Origin: a virus
Reading direction: 5' to 3' (one strand)
Virus record (IMG/VR): IMGVR_UViG_3300020391_000003
Span: 62,001 to 126,000 of that record
Length of the DNA stretch: 64,000 nt
The stretch's first letter is position 1. Every line of letters begins with the position of its first letter. A model generated the notes under the pieces. That model did not search any database, was not told the origin of the DNA, and saw only the letters and a list, made by a program, of their open reading frames with translations. This document shows, piece by piece, positions 32,001-39,984 of the stretch. A program made the translations under genes and the position numbers.

Positions 32001-32413
32001 TGAGCCTAAAACGAAGTGAAGCCTTGAGCCTTTACTTTGAGTTAGAAAAAAATACCGAAAAATTTATTCAAGCAATACAAGAAAAAGGCTTTAGGCTAAT
32101 TGCGGTAGGAAGTTACAAATCAGTTTATTCAAAAAATAAATCAAGTTATGTTATAAAGGTTGCTACATCATTGAATGATGAAAATTCAGATGTTCCAAAT
32201 AATATAAAAGATTTTTATGTTAAACCATTTTTTATTGATGAACGAATTGTAATACAGAAAAAAGCTAAAACAAATACATCACAACTTAATTTTAAAAAAA
32301 TATGCAGTAAATTAGGAGACAAGGTTTGTCAGCACTTGGACATAACTCCACAAAATTGTGGATCAATTAAAGGCAGACCTGTTATTTTTGATTTTGCGGA
32401 AATGCCATGCTAA
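32000..32413 (+). CDS. Mini protein-kinase-like fold protein
   Basis: The 137-residue product looks like a stripped-down kinase: GSYKSVYSKNKSSYVIKVAT resembles the glycine loop and the beta3 Val-x-Lys, and CQHLDITPQNCGS with GRPVIFDFAEM resembles the catalytic H-x-D-x-x-x-x-N and D-F-G/A. The usual alpha-C and C-lobe are too short for an ordinary kinase (about 250). Small phage proteins of this kind exist, so activity is uncertain. It overlaps the next gene by 7 bases. Confidence 0.45.
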   Translation: MSLKRSEALSLYFELEKNTEKFIQAIQEKGFRLIAVGSYKSVYSKNKSSYVIKVATSLNDENSDVPNNIKDFYVKPFFIDERIVIQKKAKTNTSQLNFKKICSKLGDKVCQHLDITPQNCGSIKGRPVIFDFAEMPC

Positions 32414-32769
32414 TATCATTTGAAGACGAATCCGATGATTTCGGAGATAAGATGAGGAAATCGTTTGAACAACAAACTCTTCTTCACTTTCTTTATAAGA
32501 ATTTCTCTTTGTTTGAAAAAGCAATGGTCATTCACTCAAATAATCATAAAGGTTTATTGTATCACAAAATTCATGCGATTACTGAAGAAGACGATAATGT
32601 GTTAATTGAACTCAAAAATTCTTCCAATAAAGTTGTCGCAACCATCACACAAAATCAGCTTGCAAAAGCAAAACGAAGAGGCAAAGAAATGATTATTCCA
32701 CAATCTAGTGACAATCAACAACTTAAATTAAAATTACTTTTCTTAAAAAATATTCTTGACAATTCTTAA
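32407..32769 (+). CDS. Hypothetical protein
   Basis: The 120-residue product has an acidic N-terminus (SFEDESDDFGDKM) and a basic C-terminal half (QLAKAKRRGKEMIIPQSSDN). The -35 of the next promoter lies in its last codons. Not recognised. Confidence 0.45.
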   Translation: MLISFEDESDDFGDKMRKSFEQQTLLHFLYKNFSLFEKAMVIHSNNHKGLLYHKIHAITEEDDNVLIELKNSSNKVVATITQNQLAKAKRRGKEMIIPQSSDNQQLKLKLLFLKNILDNS

Positions 32770-32783
32770 AATCCTGTCATACT
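32756..32783 (+). promoter_or_regulatory. Promoter of CTGTCATA type
   Basis: TTGACA and CATACT are 16 bases apart and preceded by CTGT, the subclass also seen at 40118, 41791, 45082 and 46065. The ATG at 32791 begins 7 bases after the -10. Confidence 0.75.
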
Positions 32784-32790
32784 TATAACC

Positions 32791-33552
32791 ATGAACATTG
32801 CAAAAGATACATTGAAAGAATCCACACTCGATCTGATCGAGTCTATTAACCCTGTCAACAACCTTATGCGTAACGCAAGAGCAGTTGCCAAGGTAGATCG
32901 TTTTAGAGAGCTAGATCGTTTTTTTGATCGCTTGACTCTCAAGATTGTAAAAACCGAAACTGACTATTGGGATAGCCTAAAGGTTGACTCTCATGCAGAG
33001 TGCTTCAAGCGTTGGGTATTCGCAATCATGTCTGTTCATACCACTTGGGAATCGAATGTGCGTGGATATGAATACGCAACAAGAGATATGTCTTGGACTC
33101 TTGACAAAGATGTTTTAGCCAAGATGGTTACTGATGCAAGAGTTGGCATCAACAAGCGTAGGAACATTGGTCTTTGGCAACTTGTTGAAAAGTTTCGTGA
33201 AAATCCAAATCAGTTTTACAAACAAGATGATGAGACTTGGCAAGAATGTCGCAATCGCTTAATTGGATCAATTTATGGATTAGGTAACGCAAAGACTACT
33301 TATGCCATTTCATTATCAAATCCAACCGATTCGCAACTTTGTTGCTTGGATGTTCACTTGCTTCGCTTCATGGGTCACGATCTCAAGAAGGGTCATGCAA
33401 ACTCGCTTGAATCGTATCAGCAGATGGAAAACGAGTGGCTTGCTCGTTGCAACAAGTATGGAGTTGCTCCGAATGTTGCTAGAGAAATCTATTGGAACAA
33501 AGTTCAAGGCAGAAGAAATTCACGCTATTGGAGTTACTGCTTGGAAAGCTAA
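32791..33552 (+). CDS. HhH-type DNA glycosylase-like protein
   Basis: The 253-residue protein has GSIYGLGNAKTTYAISLSN, an HhH-like hairpin (L/I-x-G-L-G-x-A-K-T), followed by CLDVHLLRFMGHDL. The order hairpin then L/V-D-x-H/N-x-x-R resembles the HhH-GPD glycosylases (MutY/Nth/AlkA), where the Asp is catalytic. No C-terminal iron-sulfur Cys cluster is seen. A base-excision role is plausible but not certain. The gene has its own promoter. Confidence 0.5.
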   Translation: MNIAKDTLKESTLDLIESINPVNNLMRNARAVAKVDRFRELDRFFDRLTLKIVKTETDYWDSLKVDSHAECFKRWVFAIMSVHTTWESNVRGYEYATRDMSWTLDKDVLAKMVTDARVGINKRRNIGLWQLVEKFRENPNQFYKQDDETWQECRNRLIGSIYGLGNAKTTYAISLSNPTDSQLCCLDVHLLRFMGHDLKKGHANSLESYQQMENEWLARCNKYGVAPNVAREIYWNKVQGRRNSRYWSYCLES

Positions 33553-33553
33553 T

Positions 33554-33712
33554 ATGAACAACAAAGAAAAATTGGCATTACAAGACTTGATTGATTGCAC
33601 AGAGCATTATTTGCTTATTGGTCATATACAAGATCAATATGATGATGCAGAGTTAAGATTAATCGAGTATCATGTAACTTTAATGAAAAGATTTTTAACT
33701 AAAATTAAATAA
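33554..33712 (+). CDS. Small helical protein
   Basis: The 52-residue product MNNKEKLALQDLIDCTEHYL... is helical. Its ATG comes 2 bases after the previous stop. Not recognised. Confidence 0.5.
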   Translation: MNNKEKLALQDLIDCTEHYLLIGHIQDQYDDAELRLIEYHVTLMKRFLTKIK

Positions 33713-33716
33713 TAAA

Positions 33717-33923
33717 ATGGAAACTCAATACAATATAAATCTTGGATTAACAGAAACAGACTTTCTTGAGATCAAAGATGGTGGAATAAAATTCCACTTT
33801 CTTCCTAATGAAAGCACCGACTACGATGAGAGAATCACCATTTCAATTAAAAGCGTTGAAGATGATACTCCTTTGGGTGATTGCATGAATTTAAGTGTTG
33901 ACAAGACTGAAGTTGTCGTATAG
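33717..33923 (+). CDS. Small hypothetical protein
   Basis: The 68-residue product METQYNINLGLTETDFLEIK... is acidic and beta-rich (DERITISIKSVEDDT). The promoter for the next gene lies in its last codons. Not recognised. Confidence 0.5.
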   Translation: METQYNINLGLTETDFLEIKDGGIKFHFLPNESTDYDERITISIKSVEDDTPLGDCMNLSVDKTEVVV

Positions 33924-33926
33924 TAT
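33898..33926 (+). promoter_or_regulatory. Promoter, leaderless type
   Basis: TTGACA and TAGTAT are 17 bases apart; the ATG at 33933 begins 6 bases after the -10. Confidence 0.65.
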
Positions 33927-33932
33927 ATAAGC

Positions 33933-34307
33933 ATGATTGACAAAAACTTCATGGATGAATCTAAAAATTTATCAGATGATTGCTTTGAAGAAAAACTAAT
34001 ACATAACCTAATTAAAAATAAAATGGAATTAACACAAGAAGAATATATCTTAGATCAAGTCGCAGAAATTAATCCCGATGCGATTGTGCTTGAACCTCGA
34101 TCCACATTCAATCGTGCGATCATTGGAACTGATCCCGATGGTAGAATTGTTTATTCTGCTAACAAGATCATCAATGCGTTTATGGATGTAGATGGTATGA
34201 CCGAAGAGGAAGCTATTGAATATTTTGAATACAATACTCTTGGAACTATTCAACCTATGGGAAGTCCAAACAAACCATTCTTTGTCTATGATGAGTTTAT
34301 TTTCTAA
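33933..34307 (+). CDS. Hypothetical protein
   Basis: The 124-residue product has PRSTFNRAIIGTDPDGRIVY and KIINAFMDVDGMTEEEAIEY, a pattern seen in small phage proteins: an S/T-x-F-N-x-A-I-x-G-x-D-x-x-G-R-x-x-Y core. It overlaps the next gene by 20 bases. Function unknown. Confidence 0.55.
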   Translation: MIDKNFMDESKNLSDDCFEEKLIHNLIKNKMELTQEEYILDQVAEINPDAIVLEPRSTFNRAIIGTDPDGRIVYSANKIINAFMDVDGMTEEEAIEYFEYNTLGTIQPMGSPNKPFFVYDEFIF

Positions 34308-34554
34308 ATTTTTTAGTTCGTTTAAAAAGACTCCCAAGTTATCGAAAGAGGAAATCGAAGCACTTATCGACAAGCATCAACCTATTCTTGAAAGATTGGG
34401 AGATGAAATGGATTATGATGGTATGGGTGATTACGGAAGATTTCCACCGATTAAAAAACAAAAAGAAATTATCGGAGACGATTATCCAACTTATGAGCAA
34501 TTAATCAAAGAATATGAATTACAAAATTCTAAGCAAAGTGCAAAAAGAAATTGA
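34288..34554 (+). CDS. Hypothetical protein
   Basis: The 88-residue product is helical with a basic N-terminus (SLFSKFFSSFKKTPKLSKEE) that could touch membrane. ATG 34291 is an equal alternative start. It overlaps the next gene by 41 bases. Confidence 0.4.
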   Translation: MMSLFSKFFSSFKKTPKLSKEEIEALIDKHQPILERLGDEMDYDGMGDYGRFPPIKKQKEIIGDDYPTYEQLIKEYELQNSKQSAKRN

Positions 34555-34729
34555 TACAATTAAAGATATGCACAAGCATATTAAAGATTTGGAAATGGAA
34601 CTTGAGTTTTTGTACGCAAGAGAACCTAACGAAATTAATTATATTATTAGCGTAGAAAAACAAGTAGACGAACTATACGAAAAACTAGAAGAACTAGAAA
34701 AATATCAAGATGACAGACTCAAACAATAA
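34514..34729 (+). CDS. Small coiled-coil protein
   Basis: The 71-residue product MNYKILSKVQKEIDTIKDMH... has heptads for most of its length (VDELYEKLEELEKYQDDR). It overlaps both neighbours. Not recognised. Confidence 0.45.
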   Translation: MNYKILSKVQKEIDTIKDMHKHIKDLEMELEFLYAREPNEINYIISVEKQVDELYEKLEELEKYQDDRLKQ

Positions 34730-34931
34730 GCAACGAAAGAATCCTTATCAAAGACCAAAGAGATTAACAGATATTGATGATATGAGATATGATTTAGCAG
34801 AAGCAGAAGCAATGAATATGAATACTGCTGATATTATAAATTTACTTATAGATGGATTTGAAGGATTAGATAATATTTCTGATCTTGAAATTGAAGAAGA
34901 ATGGAATAATTTATTTGGAGATAAAGCTTGA
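34710..34931 (+). CDS. Small acidic helical protein
   Basis: The 73-residue product has a basic start (NNKQRKNPYQRPKRLTDID) and then an acidic helical body. The promoter for the next gene begins at its stop. Not recognised. Confidence 0.45.
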   Translation: MTDSNNKQRKNPYQRPKRLTDIDDMRYDLAEAEAMNMNTADIINLLIDGFEGLDNISDLEIEEEWNNLFGDKA

Positions 34932-34956
34932 CAAGATCAACAATCTAGTTCATACT
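34928..34956 (+). promoter_or_regulatory. Promoter, leaderless type
   Basis: TTGACA and CATACT are 17 bases apart; the ATG at 34964 begins 7 bases after the -10. Confidence 0.75.
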
Positions 34957-34963
34957 TATAGCT

Positions 34964-35194
34964 ATGAAAATAACAAATCAATGGGACGAAAGTTTTGAAA
35001 TCGAGGTTGGCGATTGGGTTGGCTTTAAATGCGATATAGAACAAGAAGGCATTGTCAAGTCGATTCAAAGATCAAGACATACTTTAATTGTTGAAAACCC
35101 TCATGGTTTTCATGGAGATTATATTGGTGGAGATACAGAAGCATTACTTGCTTTTGATGATGTATGGGAAATCGCAGGATTTTTAGGTTCTTAA
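34964..35194 (+). CDS. Small SH3-like beta protein, tentative
   Basis: The 76-residue product has EVGDWVGFKCDIEQEGIVKS followed by HTLIVENPHGFHG, a short beta-barrel layout like KOW/SH3-type domains (V-G-D-x-V-x-x-x...G-x-V). Nucleic-acid or polysaccharide binding is possible. Not recognised. Confidence 0.45.
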   Translation: MKITNQWDESFEIEVGDWVGFKCDIEQEGIVKSIQRSRHTLIVENPHGFHGDYIGGDTEALLAFDDVWEIAGFLGS

Positions 35195-35195
35195 T

Positions 35196-35399
35196 ATGAA
35201 ATTAACGAAATATCAAAAAGATAGACTGCTTGAGCATGATTGGGATTTATATACAACCGATGATGGCGAGCAGAATTGTGCATGGATCAGCATTGCTCCC
35301 GAAGATGGTAGAATCTTTGGAGAAGTAGTCGAACAATTAGGCTTGACAGGAGAAGGTGAAGATGTTAAATTATTAATTGTTGCAACTGCTGAAGATTAA
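35196..35399 (+). CDS. Small hypothetical protein
   Basis: The 67-residue product MKLTKYQKDRLLEHDWDLYT... starts 1 base after the previous stop. It ends in a TAATG overlap. Not recognised. Confidence 0.5.
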   Translation: MKLTKYQKDRLLEHDWDLYTTDDGEQNCAWISIAPEDGRIFGEVVEQLGLTGEGEDVKLLIVATAED

Positions 35400-35713
35400 T
35401 GAAATTAAGAAATGCTATTGACATTGTTTTAAATGAAGCAGAATCTTCTGCTCTTGGAGAGAACAATCAAGAGACAATCAAAGCAGTAACTTTATTGCAT
35501 GATTTTTTAGAGTGGGTTGCAGATGACATCAAGATTTGGGATGAAATGACAAACGATGGATTTATTCTTGAACACTTTTATAATGACGCTAATAAAATGA
35601 AAGATTTTGAGTTATTAAGCAAAGAAGAATTTTTAAAGCAACATCCTTTTGTAAAAGAAAAAGAATATAATTTAACTAGATTGAAACAAAAAGAACAAGG
35701 AGATATAAAATGA
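35399..35713 (+). CDS. Hypothetical protein
   Basis: The 104-residue product is helical with a basic tail (YNLTRLKQKEQGDIK). It overlaps both neighbours by one to four bases. Not recognised. Confidence 0.5.
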   Translation: MKLRNAIDIVLNEAESSALGENNQETIKAVTLLHDFLEWVADDIKIWDEMTNDGFILEHFYNDANKMKDFELLSKEEFLKQHPFVKEKEYNLTRLKQKEQGDIK

Positions 35714-36303
35714 ATAATTATTTTAATAACGCACAAGTAAATTGGAATACATGGACTCCACAAGATATTATTTTCAAAAGCAATAATATTGTAAAGCAGT
35801 TAATTCCACAAGAAAATGTATTAAGTTACAAGAGTAAGAGTGATCGTGATGTGCAAATGTGCAAACTCACTAATGGCAAAGCATATCACAATAACTATTC
35901 AAACGCAACATATTATAGTCGTGACAACTATCGTGCAGTTCATGTATGGCTTAAAGATGTTAAGTCAGAGTATCCAACTGCCAATGTTGATTTTATTGAT
36001 TACACAAATAGAACAGATAGCGTTGGTAATGCAAAAGCTTGTATTGATGTCTTGATATACATTCAATCTTTTCATCAACCTTGGGAATGGAAACGAGATC
36101 AAAACGGCAATTACATCAAAGTAAACAATGCTAATCCTAGTCCACTTGAAGAAGGTTACAGAATTTGTTATGGTGGACAAGGAGACTCAAACCCTCTTAG
36201 TCATTCCGAGTTTCAAGAAGTCTTGGATATAACTGAATCGGTTCGTAGATTTCTATTTGAAATGCTGATTCCATATCGCAACGGAGAACTGCTTGTAGCA
36301 TGA
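35710..36303 (+). CDS. Hypothetical protein
   Basis: The 197-residue product has many Asn and Tyr (MNNYFNNAQVNWNTWTPQD) and a central KDVKSEYPTANVDFIDYTNR. It has no motif I can assign. It overlaps both neighbours by ATGA, and is the largest gene of this cluster of small ones. Confidence 0.5.
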   Translation: MNNYFNNAQVNWNTWTPQDIIFKSNNIVKQLIPQENVLSYKSKSDRDVQMCKLTNGKAYHNNYSNATYYSRDNYRAVHVWLKDVKSEYPTANVDFIDYTNRTDSVGNAKACIDVLIYIQSFHQPWEWKRDQNGNYIKVNNANPSPLEEGYRICYGGQGDSNPLSHSEFQEVLDITESVRRFLFEMLIPYRNGELLVA

Positions 36304-36398
36304 TCGAGGTATTTAATATTATAAATCTTTTGCTTGGATTAACTATGTGCGTTGTTGCATTTGGATTCGTGATTGTTTACTTGAGCGAAGAAGAATAA
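36300..36398 (+). CDS. Tiny single-pass membrane protein
   Basis: The 32-residue product has one long hydrophobic stretch (IINLLLGLTMCVVAFGFVIV) then an acidic end. It starts at an ATGA overlap. Function unknown. Confidence 0.45.
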   Translation: MIEVFNIINLLLGLTMCVVAFGFVIVYLSEEE

Positions 36399-36401
36399 GC
36401 C

Positions 36402-36430
36402 TTGACACATTGAAAAAATTTCAGTATAAT
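36402..36430 (+). promoter_or_regulatory. Perfect consensus promoter with unclear target
   Basis: TTGACA and TATAAT are both perfect and 17 bases apart, but no ATG, GTG or TTG in a good frame lies 5-8 bases downstream. An AGGAGA at 36445-36450 and the ATG at 36488 come next. Confidence 0.75.
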
Positions 36431-36487
36431 ATATCTTATCAATTAGGAGAAGAGAATAAAGAAATTGGATTTCATTCAAAAGCAAAC

Positions 36488-36601
36488 ATGATTGACTACT
36501 TAAATAAAAACAAAAATTATTTAAATAAACTAAATCATGTATATTTGAACTTTAAAACTATCAAACTATCAATTAAACAATCAACATGGAAAACAAAATA
36601 A
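36488..36601 (+). CDS. Small uncertain ORF
   Basis: The frame downstream of the perfect promoter has a longer open reading frame, but the only standard start after the -10 is the ATG at 36488, giving 37 residues (MIDYLNKNKNYLNKLNHVYL...), Asn/Lys/Leu-rich. The true start could be a non-standard codon nearer the promoter. Confidence 0.3.
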   Translation: MIDYLNKNKNYLNKLNHVYLNFKTIKLSIKQSTWKTK

Positions 36602-36807
36602 CTAAAGAAGAATTATTGTTGAATCAAATTATTGATTCTTGTAATCAGATTATTGATAATCTTTCGTTGGGTGCAAGAACAACTCAAGCAGATTACAATT
36701 CTCTTGGATATATTTATAGCGGAATTACCGCATTGCAAAATAGAATTTATACTGACTTGGATAATCAAATTACTCAAGATGTACAGAACTCAAAGTACAA
36801 TGTTTAA
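36586..36807 (+). CDS. Small helical protein
   Basis: The 73-residue product MENKITKEELLLNQIIDSCN... is helical. It overlaps the preceding frame by 16 bases and the lipoprotein start by 8. Not recognised. Confidence 0.5.
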   Translation: MENKITKEELLLNQIIDSCNQIIDNLSLGARTTQADYNSLGYIYSGITALQNRIYTDLDNQITQDVQNSKYNV

Positions 36808-36931
36808 TAAATTATTTTTTTTGATTACTACATTATTACCTTTCGGATGCTCTAGCAAGCAGTTTGCTTTCAACGATTGCTATTGCGTAGAAACATCCAT
36901 CAACTGCGAAATCTGCAAACCCATAAACTAA
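36800..36931 (+). CDS. Small Cys-rich lipoprotein
   Basis: The 43-residue product has a short signal (MFNKLFFLITTLLPF) and lipobox LPFGC, followed by a short Cys-rich tail (NDCYCVETSINCEIC). It would be a tiny lipid-anchored peptide. It is too short to overlap with the other two lipoproteins in sequence. Function unknown. Confidence 0.5.
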   Translation: MFNKLFFLITTLLPFGCSSKQFAFNDCYCVETSINCEICKPIN

Positions 36932-37096
36932 ATGCAAGAAATAATAAATAAAATATACGAAAGAATGGAATTTTGTGCAAATGCACATACAAACGATCAA
37001 GCCGAAGAACAAGCATATATTCTTGAAATAACTTGCTTGAACGAAATCTTAGATCAAATAGAAACTTTTCCTTGGGAAAGCGAAGAAGTTAATTGA
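36932..37096 (+). CDS. Small acidic helical protein
   Basis: The 54-residue product MQEIINKIYERMEFCANAHT... starts directly after the lipoprotein stop. Not recognised. Confidence 0.45.
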   Translation: MQEIINKIYERMEFCANAHTNDQAEEQAYILEITCLNEILDQIETFPWESEEVN

Positions 37097-37118
37097 ATCA
37101 AAAAAACTATAAAATAAC

Positions 37119-37301
37119 ATGAGCAAGAAGGCAACAAAAAAAGGAGTAACAACCAAAGAACAAAGCTACAAACTTCACATGGTTTGCAAGAAGACATCTC
37201 ACACAGGAGCAAAACCACTTGTACCTCACATTAGCAATCCTAATGTTATGGTAACACAAAAGGTTCGGGATGCACAAGAACGCAACAGAAAAACGCAATA
37301 A
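37119..37301 (+). CDS. Small very basic protein
   Basis: The 60-residue product MSKKATKKGVTTKEQSYKLH... is Lys/Thr-rich with few hydrophobic residues. Likely disordered and nucleic-acid-binding. It overlaps the next gene by 32 bases. Confidence 0.5.
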   Translation: MSKKATKKGVTTKEQSYKLHMVCKKTSHTGAKPLVPHISNPNVMVTQKVRDAQERNRKTQ

Positions 37302-37473
37302 TTTTTTTCTGCAATTAACAGAGCGTTGGCAAGATGGTCAGTATTTGGAAGTTGCAGATTATGTTGCTCATCACGAAATATTTAGCGAACGATCTAACCT
37401 CATAGATTTTTGCGTTTACTTATCTAAGCATCTAGGACTCAAAGAGTTAAGAGTGCTACAAAAATTAATTTAA
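37270..37473 (+). CDS. Small helical protein
   Basis: The 67-residue product MHKNATEKRNNFFLQLTERW... is basic to neutral and helical. Not recognised. Confidence 0.45.
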   Translation: MHKNATEKRNNFFLQLTERWQDGQYLEVADYVAHHEIFSERSNLIDFCVYLSKHLGLKELRVLQKLI

Positions 37474-37480
37474 AAAAGCC

Positions 37481-37509
37481 TTGACAGGCAATCCAAAATT
37501 TAGTATTAT
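37481..37509 (+). promoter_or_regulatory. Promoter of the DNA ligase gene
   Basis: TTGACA and TATTAT are 17 bases apart; the ATG at 37516 begins 6 bases after the -10. Confidence 0.82.
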
Positions 37510-37515
37510 ATACTT

Positions 37516-38709
37516 ATGACGAAAAAATTGCAAACACTCTACAAAGTAGATACCAAAGGAAAACTGCGTGAATGGACTATGCACATTGATGGCAATTCAT
37601 TTTATGCAGTCAAGGGTCTTGTCGATGGCAAGAAAACTCAAGACAAAGCTACAACCACAATCGCTAAGAATGTTGGGCGAAGCAATGAAACTACTCCCGA
37701 AGCTCAAGCAGAGTTACAAGCTCAAGCCAAGTTCCAAAAGAAATTGGATAGTGGATATGCTCTTAACGAGATAGATGCACAAGAAAAAAAGTTTTATGAG
37801 CCTATGCTTGCACACAACTTTAAAGATCGTAAGCACGAATTGAAGTATCCTATTTACTCGCAACCAAAACTAGATGGTATTCGTTGCATCGTTCGCAAAG
37901 AAGGTGATACGCTTGTAGGAAGAACTCGCAATGGTAAAGAGATAGAATGTATTCCTCACATTCTTTCAAGCCTAAATAGCTTTTTTCTCGCTCATCCAAA
38001 GGCTATTCTCGATGGAGAATTGTACAACCATGATCTAAGAGACAACTTCAATAAAATTACTTCACTTGTTCGCAAGCAAAAACCTGTTAAATCAGATAAG
38101 ATGACAGACAATGCTTATGCAAAAAAAGTAAAAGAATATCAAGAAAGACTCGCAGAAGCAGAAGAGACAATTCAATATCATGTATATGATGTTCCTTATC
38201 TTCACGATTCATGCACAGAAAAAACTTCATTCGATATGCGTTTTACTGAACTAAAAAATTCATTGAATATTGGTATTGTTATTCACCGCAATGTAACATT
38301 AGTTGAAACTAGTGAAGTGTTTAATGAAAGTGATCTTGACAATTTGTATGGTCAGTATCTTGATCTAGGATACGAAGGTCAAATGGTTCGCAAAGATGAA
38401 GCATACGAAAACAAACGAAGCACAACTTTGCTCAAGCGTAAAGAGTTTATTGATTCCGAATATCGAGTGATTGACATTGATGTAGGCAATGGTAATCGTA
38501 GTGGTACTGCAAAGCATCTTGTATGCTACTGCGACAAGACCAAGCAAACATTCAATTCAAACATCAAAGGTTCATTTGATTACCTCAAAGAAGTTTATGA
38601 TAATCGCAAAGATTATATTGGTCAGTTGGCTACAATCAAGTATTTCCAACTTACTCCCGATGGAATTCCACGCTTTCCGTATGCAATAAGTTTCAGAAAC
38701 TACGAGTAA
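37516..38709 (+). CDS. ATP-dependent DNA ligase with N-terminal WGR-like domain
   Basis: The 397-residue protein starts with a WGR-like stretch (LQTLYKVDTKGKLREWTMHI, KNVGRSNETTPEAQA) and then a ligase core: YSQPKLDGIR with the adenylation Lys at about 118, RTRNGKEIE, AILDGELYNHD, EGQMVRKDEAYENKRS (motif IV) and LLKRKEFIDSEYRVID (motif V). The C-terminal OB-fold part ends PRFPYAISFRNYE. It seals nicks using ATP. The WGR-type extension is known in other phage ligases. It closes with a 266-base ORF-poor, AT-rich stretch. Confidence 0.9.
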   Translation: MTKKLQTLYKVDTKGKLREWTMHIDGNSFYAVKGLVDGKKTQDKATTTIAKNVGRSNETTPEAQAELQAQAKFQKKLDSGYALNEIDAQEKKFYEPMLAHNFKDRKHELKYPIYSQPKLDGIRCIVRKEGDTLVGRTRNGKEIECIPHILSSLNSFFLAHPKAILDGELYNHDLRDNFNKITSLVRKQKPVKSDKMTDNAYAKKVKEYQERLAEAEETIQYHVYDVPYLHDSCTEKTSFDMRFTELKNSLNIGIVIHRNVTLVETSEVFNESDLDNLYGQYLDLGYEGQMVRKDEAYENKRSTTLLKRKEFIDSEYRVIDIDVGNGNRSGTAKHLVCYCDKTKQTFNSNIKGSFDYLKEVYDNRKDYIGQLATIKYFQLTPDGIPRFPYAISFRNYE

Positions 38710-38975
38710 ACATATACTCTAACATACAACACAACATATTAATATCTTTATATTCACTATACAAGACAATACAAAGCAAAATATAAGTAATAACATTGTT
38801 TTCTGTAATAATAAATAAAATATTGTGTGGTTTAATGTGGGTTAAAATGGTGAATAGTGGAGTGCGAGACTTAAATATATAAAATAATTGATTAGATTAT
38901 AAATTAAAAACAAATAATATTTCGAGCTTGAAAATAAAAAAAAATTAAATAAAATAAATAATAAGCACTAATTAA
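38710..38975. other. ORF-poor AT-rich stretch after the ligase gene
   Basis: About 266 bases without a supported gene on either strand. It is rich in A and T with scattered short G-rich patches. I see no promoter, tRNA-like fold or strong hairpin. It may be untranslated or regulatory. Confidence 0.4.
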
Positions 38976-39158
38976 ATGAAAAAATTACTAAAGTTATCGA
39001 CACAAATAACAAGACAATTACAAAAAATTTATTATAAAATACGGCGAATTACAAAAGTTTTTTTGTCAAATAAAAGCGAAAATAAACAAATTGAATTTGA
39101 GTTTAATGAGCATGGTCGAGATTCTTACGGATTTCCAAACTTTTTCAAAAGAAAATAA
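38976..39158 (+). CDS. Small basic protein
   Basis: The 60-residue product MKKLLKLSTQITRQLQKIYY... is very Lys/Arg-rich, with a final IEFEFNEHGRDSYGFPNFFK segment. No promoter is evident upstream. Not recognised. Confidence 0.4.
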   Translation: MKKLLKLSTQITRQLQKIYYKIRRITKVFLSNKSENKQIEFEFNEHGRDSYGFPNFFKRK

Positions 39159-39214
39159 AATAAGTCAATTCTTTACATTAATTTACAAAATTTTTAAGTT
39201 TTTTTAATTTATTC

Positions 39215-39243
39215 TTGACATCGTGTTTAATGTATTGTATACT
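39215..39243 (+). promoter_or_regulatory. Promoter with short leader
   Basis: TTGACA and TATACT are 17 bases apart; the ATG at 39256 follows by 12 bases, giving a leader of only about 5 bases. Confidence 0.75.
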
Positions 39244-39255
39244 ATGTAACATATT

Positions 39256-39423
39256 ATGAGTGAAGAAACACAACAAAATCAAGAAAGCGTATCTGTTCCA
39301 CCGCCACTAACAGACGAACAGAAGATAGAAATGCTTAAAAACATGATCGAAACTGCTCCAAGCGAGGAGATTCGCAAGCAAGTAGAAAAAGCTTTACAAC
39401 AACAACAACAAAATAATACTTGA
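39256..39423 (+). CDS. Small acidic Gln-rich protein
   Basis: The 55-residue product MSEETQQNQESVSVPPPLTD... is acidic with a Gln-rich C-terminus (EKALQQQQQNNT). Not recognised. Confidence 0.5.
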   Translation: MSEETQQNQESVSVPPPLTDEQKIEMLKNMIETAPSEEIRKQVEKALQQQQQNNT

Positions 39424-39434
39424 TACAATAAAAA

Positions 39435-39635
39435 ATGGATGAATTGCAAAAAATAAGTGCCGAAATAATAAATATATTTAATAATAAGGTAGAATCACTA
39501 TCAGAAGAACAAGCAGAAGTATTAAATTTGCACAATAATAGTATGAATTTTTATATTCAATTGGGTGATCGACAAAAAGCCATGTGGGAAGCACAACAAA
39601 CACTAAAATATTTAATCCAAATAACTCATGATTGA
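39435..39635 (+). CDS. Hypothetical helical protein, first of a tandem pair
   Basis: The 66-residue product has NNSMNFYIQLGDRQKAMWEA followed by QQTLKYLIQI. The next protein (39628) carries NESIQFFIEQDDTDRALLEA then RNLKKYLMRL at the same place, so the two are paralogues from a tandem duplication. Function unknown. Confidence 0.55.
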   Translation: MDELQKISAEIINIFNNKVESLSEEQAEVLNLHNNSMNFYIQLGDRQKAMWEAQQTLKYLIQITHD

Positions 39636-39849
39636 TGATCTTGATCCTAGTGCCGAAGAAGTATTACAACTTACTCTTGAAATATTACATTTAATTGAAA
39701 CTAAAGCTAGTTTGATTAGTGATGATGAGATGAATGAAGTGCTTATGTCTAATGAATCAATACAATTCTTTATTGAACAAGATGATACCGACAGGGCACT
39801 GCTTGAAGCCCGCAATCTAAAAAAATATTTAATGCGATTAGGCACATAA
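39628..39849 (+). CDS. Hypothetical helical protein, second of a tandem pair
   Basis: The 73-residue product is acidic, overlaps the preceding paralogue by 8 bases and shares its C-terminal N-x-S-x-x-F-x-I-x-x-x-D pattern. Not recognised. Confidence 0.5.
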   Translation: MIDDLDPSAEEVLQLTLEILHLIETKASLISDDEMNEVLMSNESIQFFIEQDDTDRALLEARNLKKYLMRLGT

Positions 39850-39984
39850 TAATATTGCATCATATAAAAAGCAATAATACAATCTTTTATCTTATACAAT
39901 ACATAATACTAAATAAACAATCTAATTGCAGGATATAAAAAGCAAAATATATCAATTCAAATAAACATTTAATTATAAAAAATT

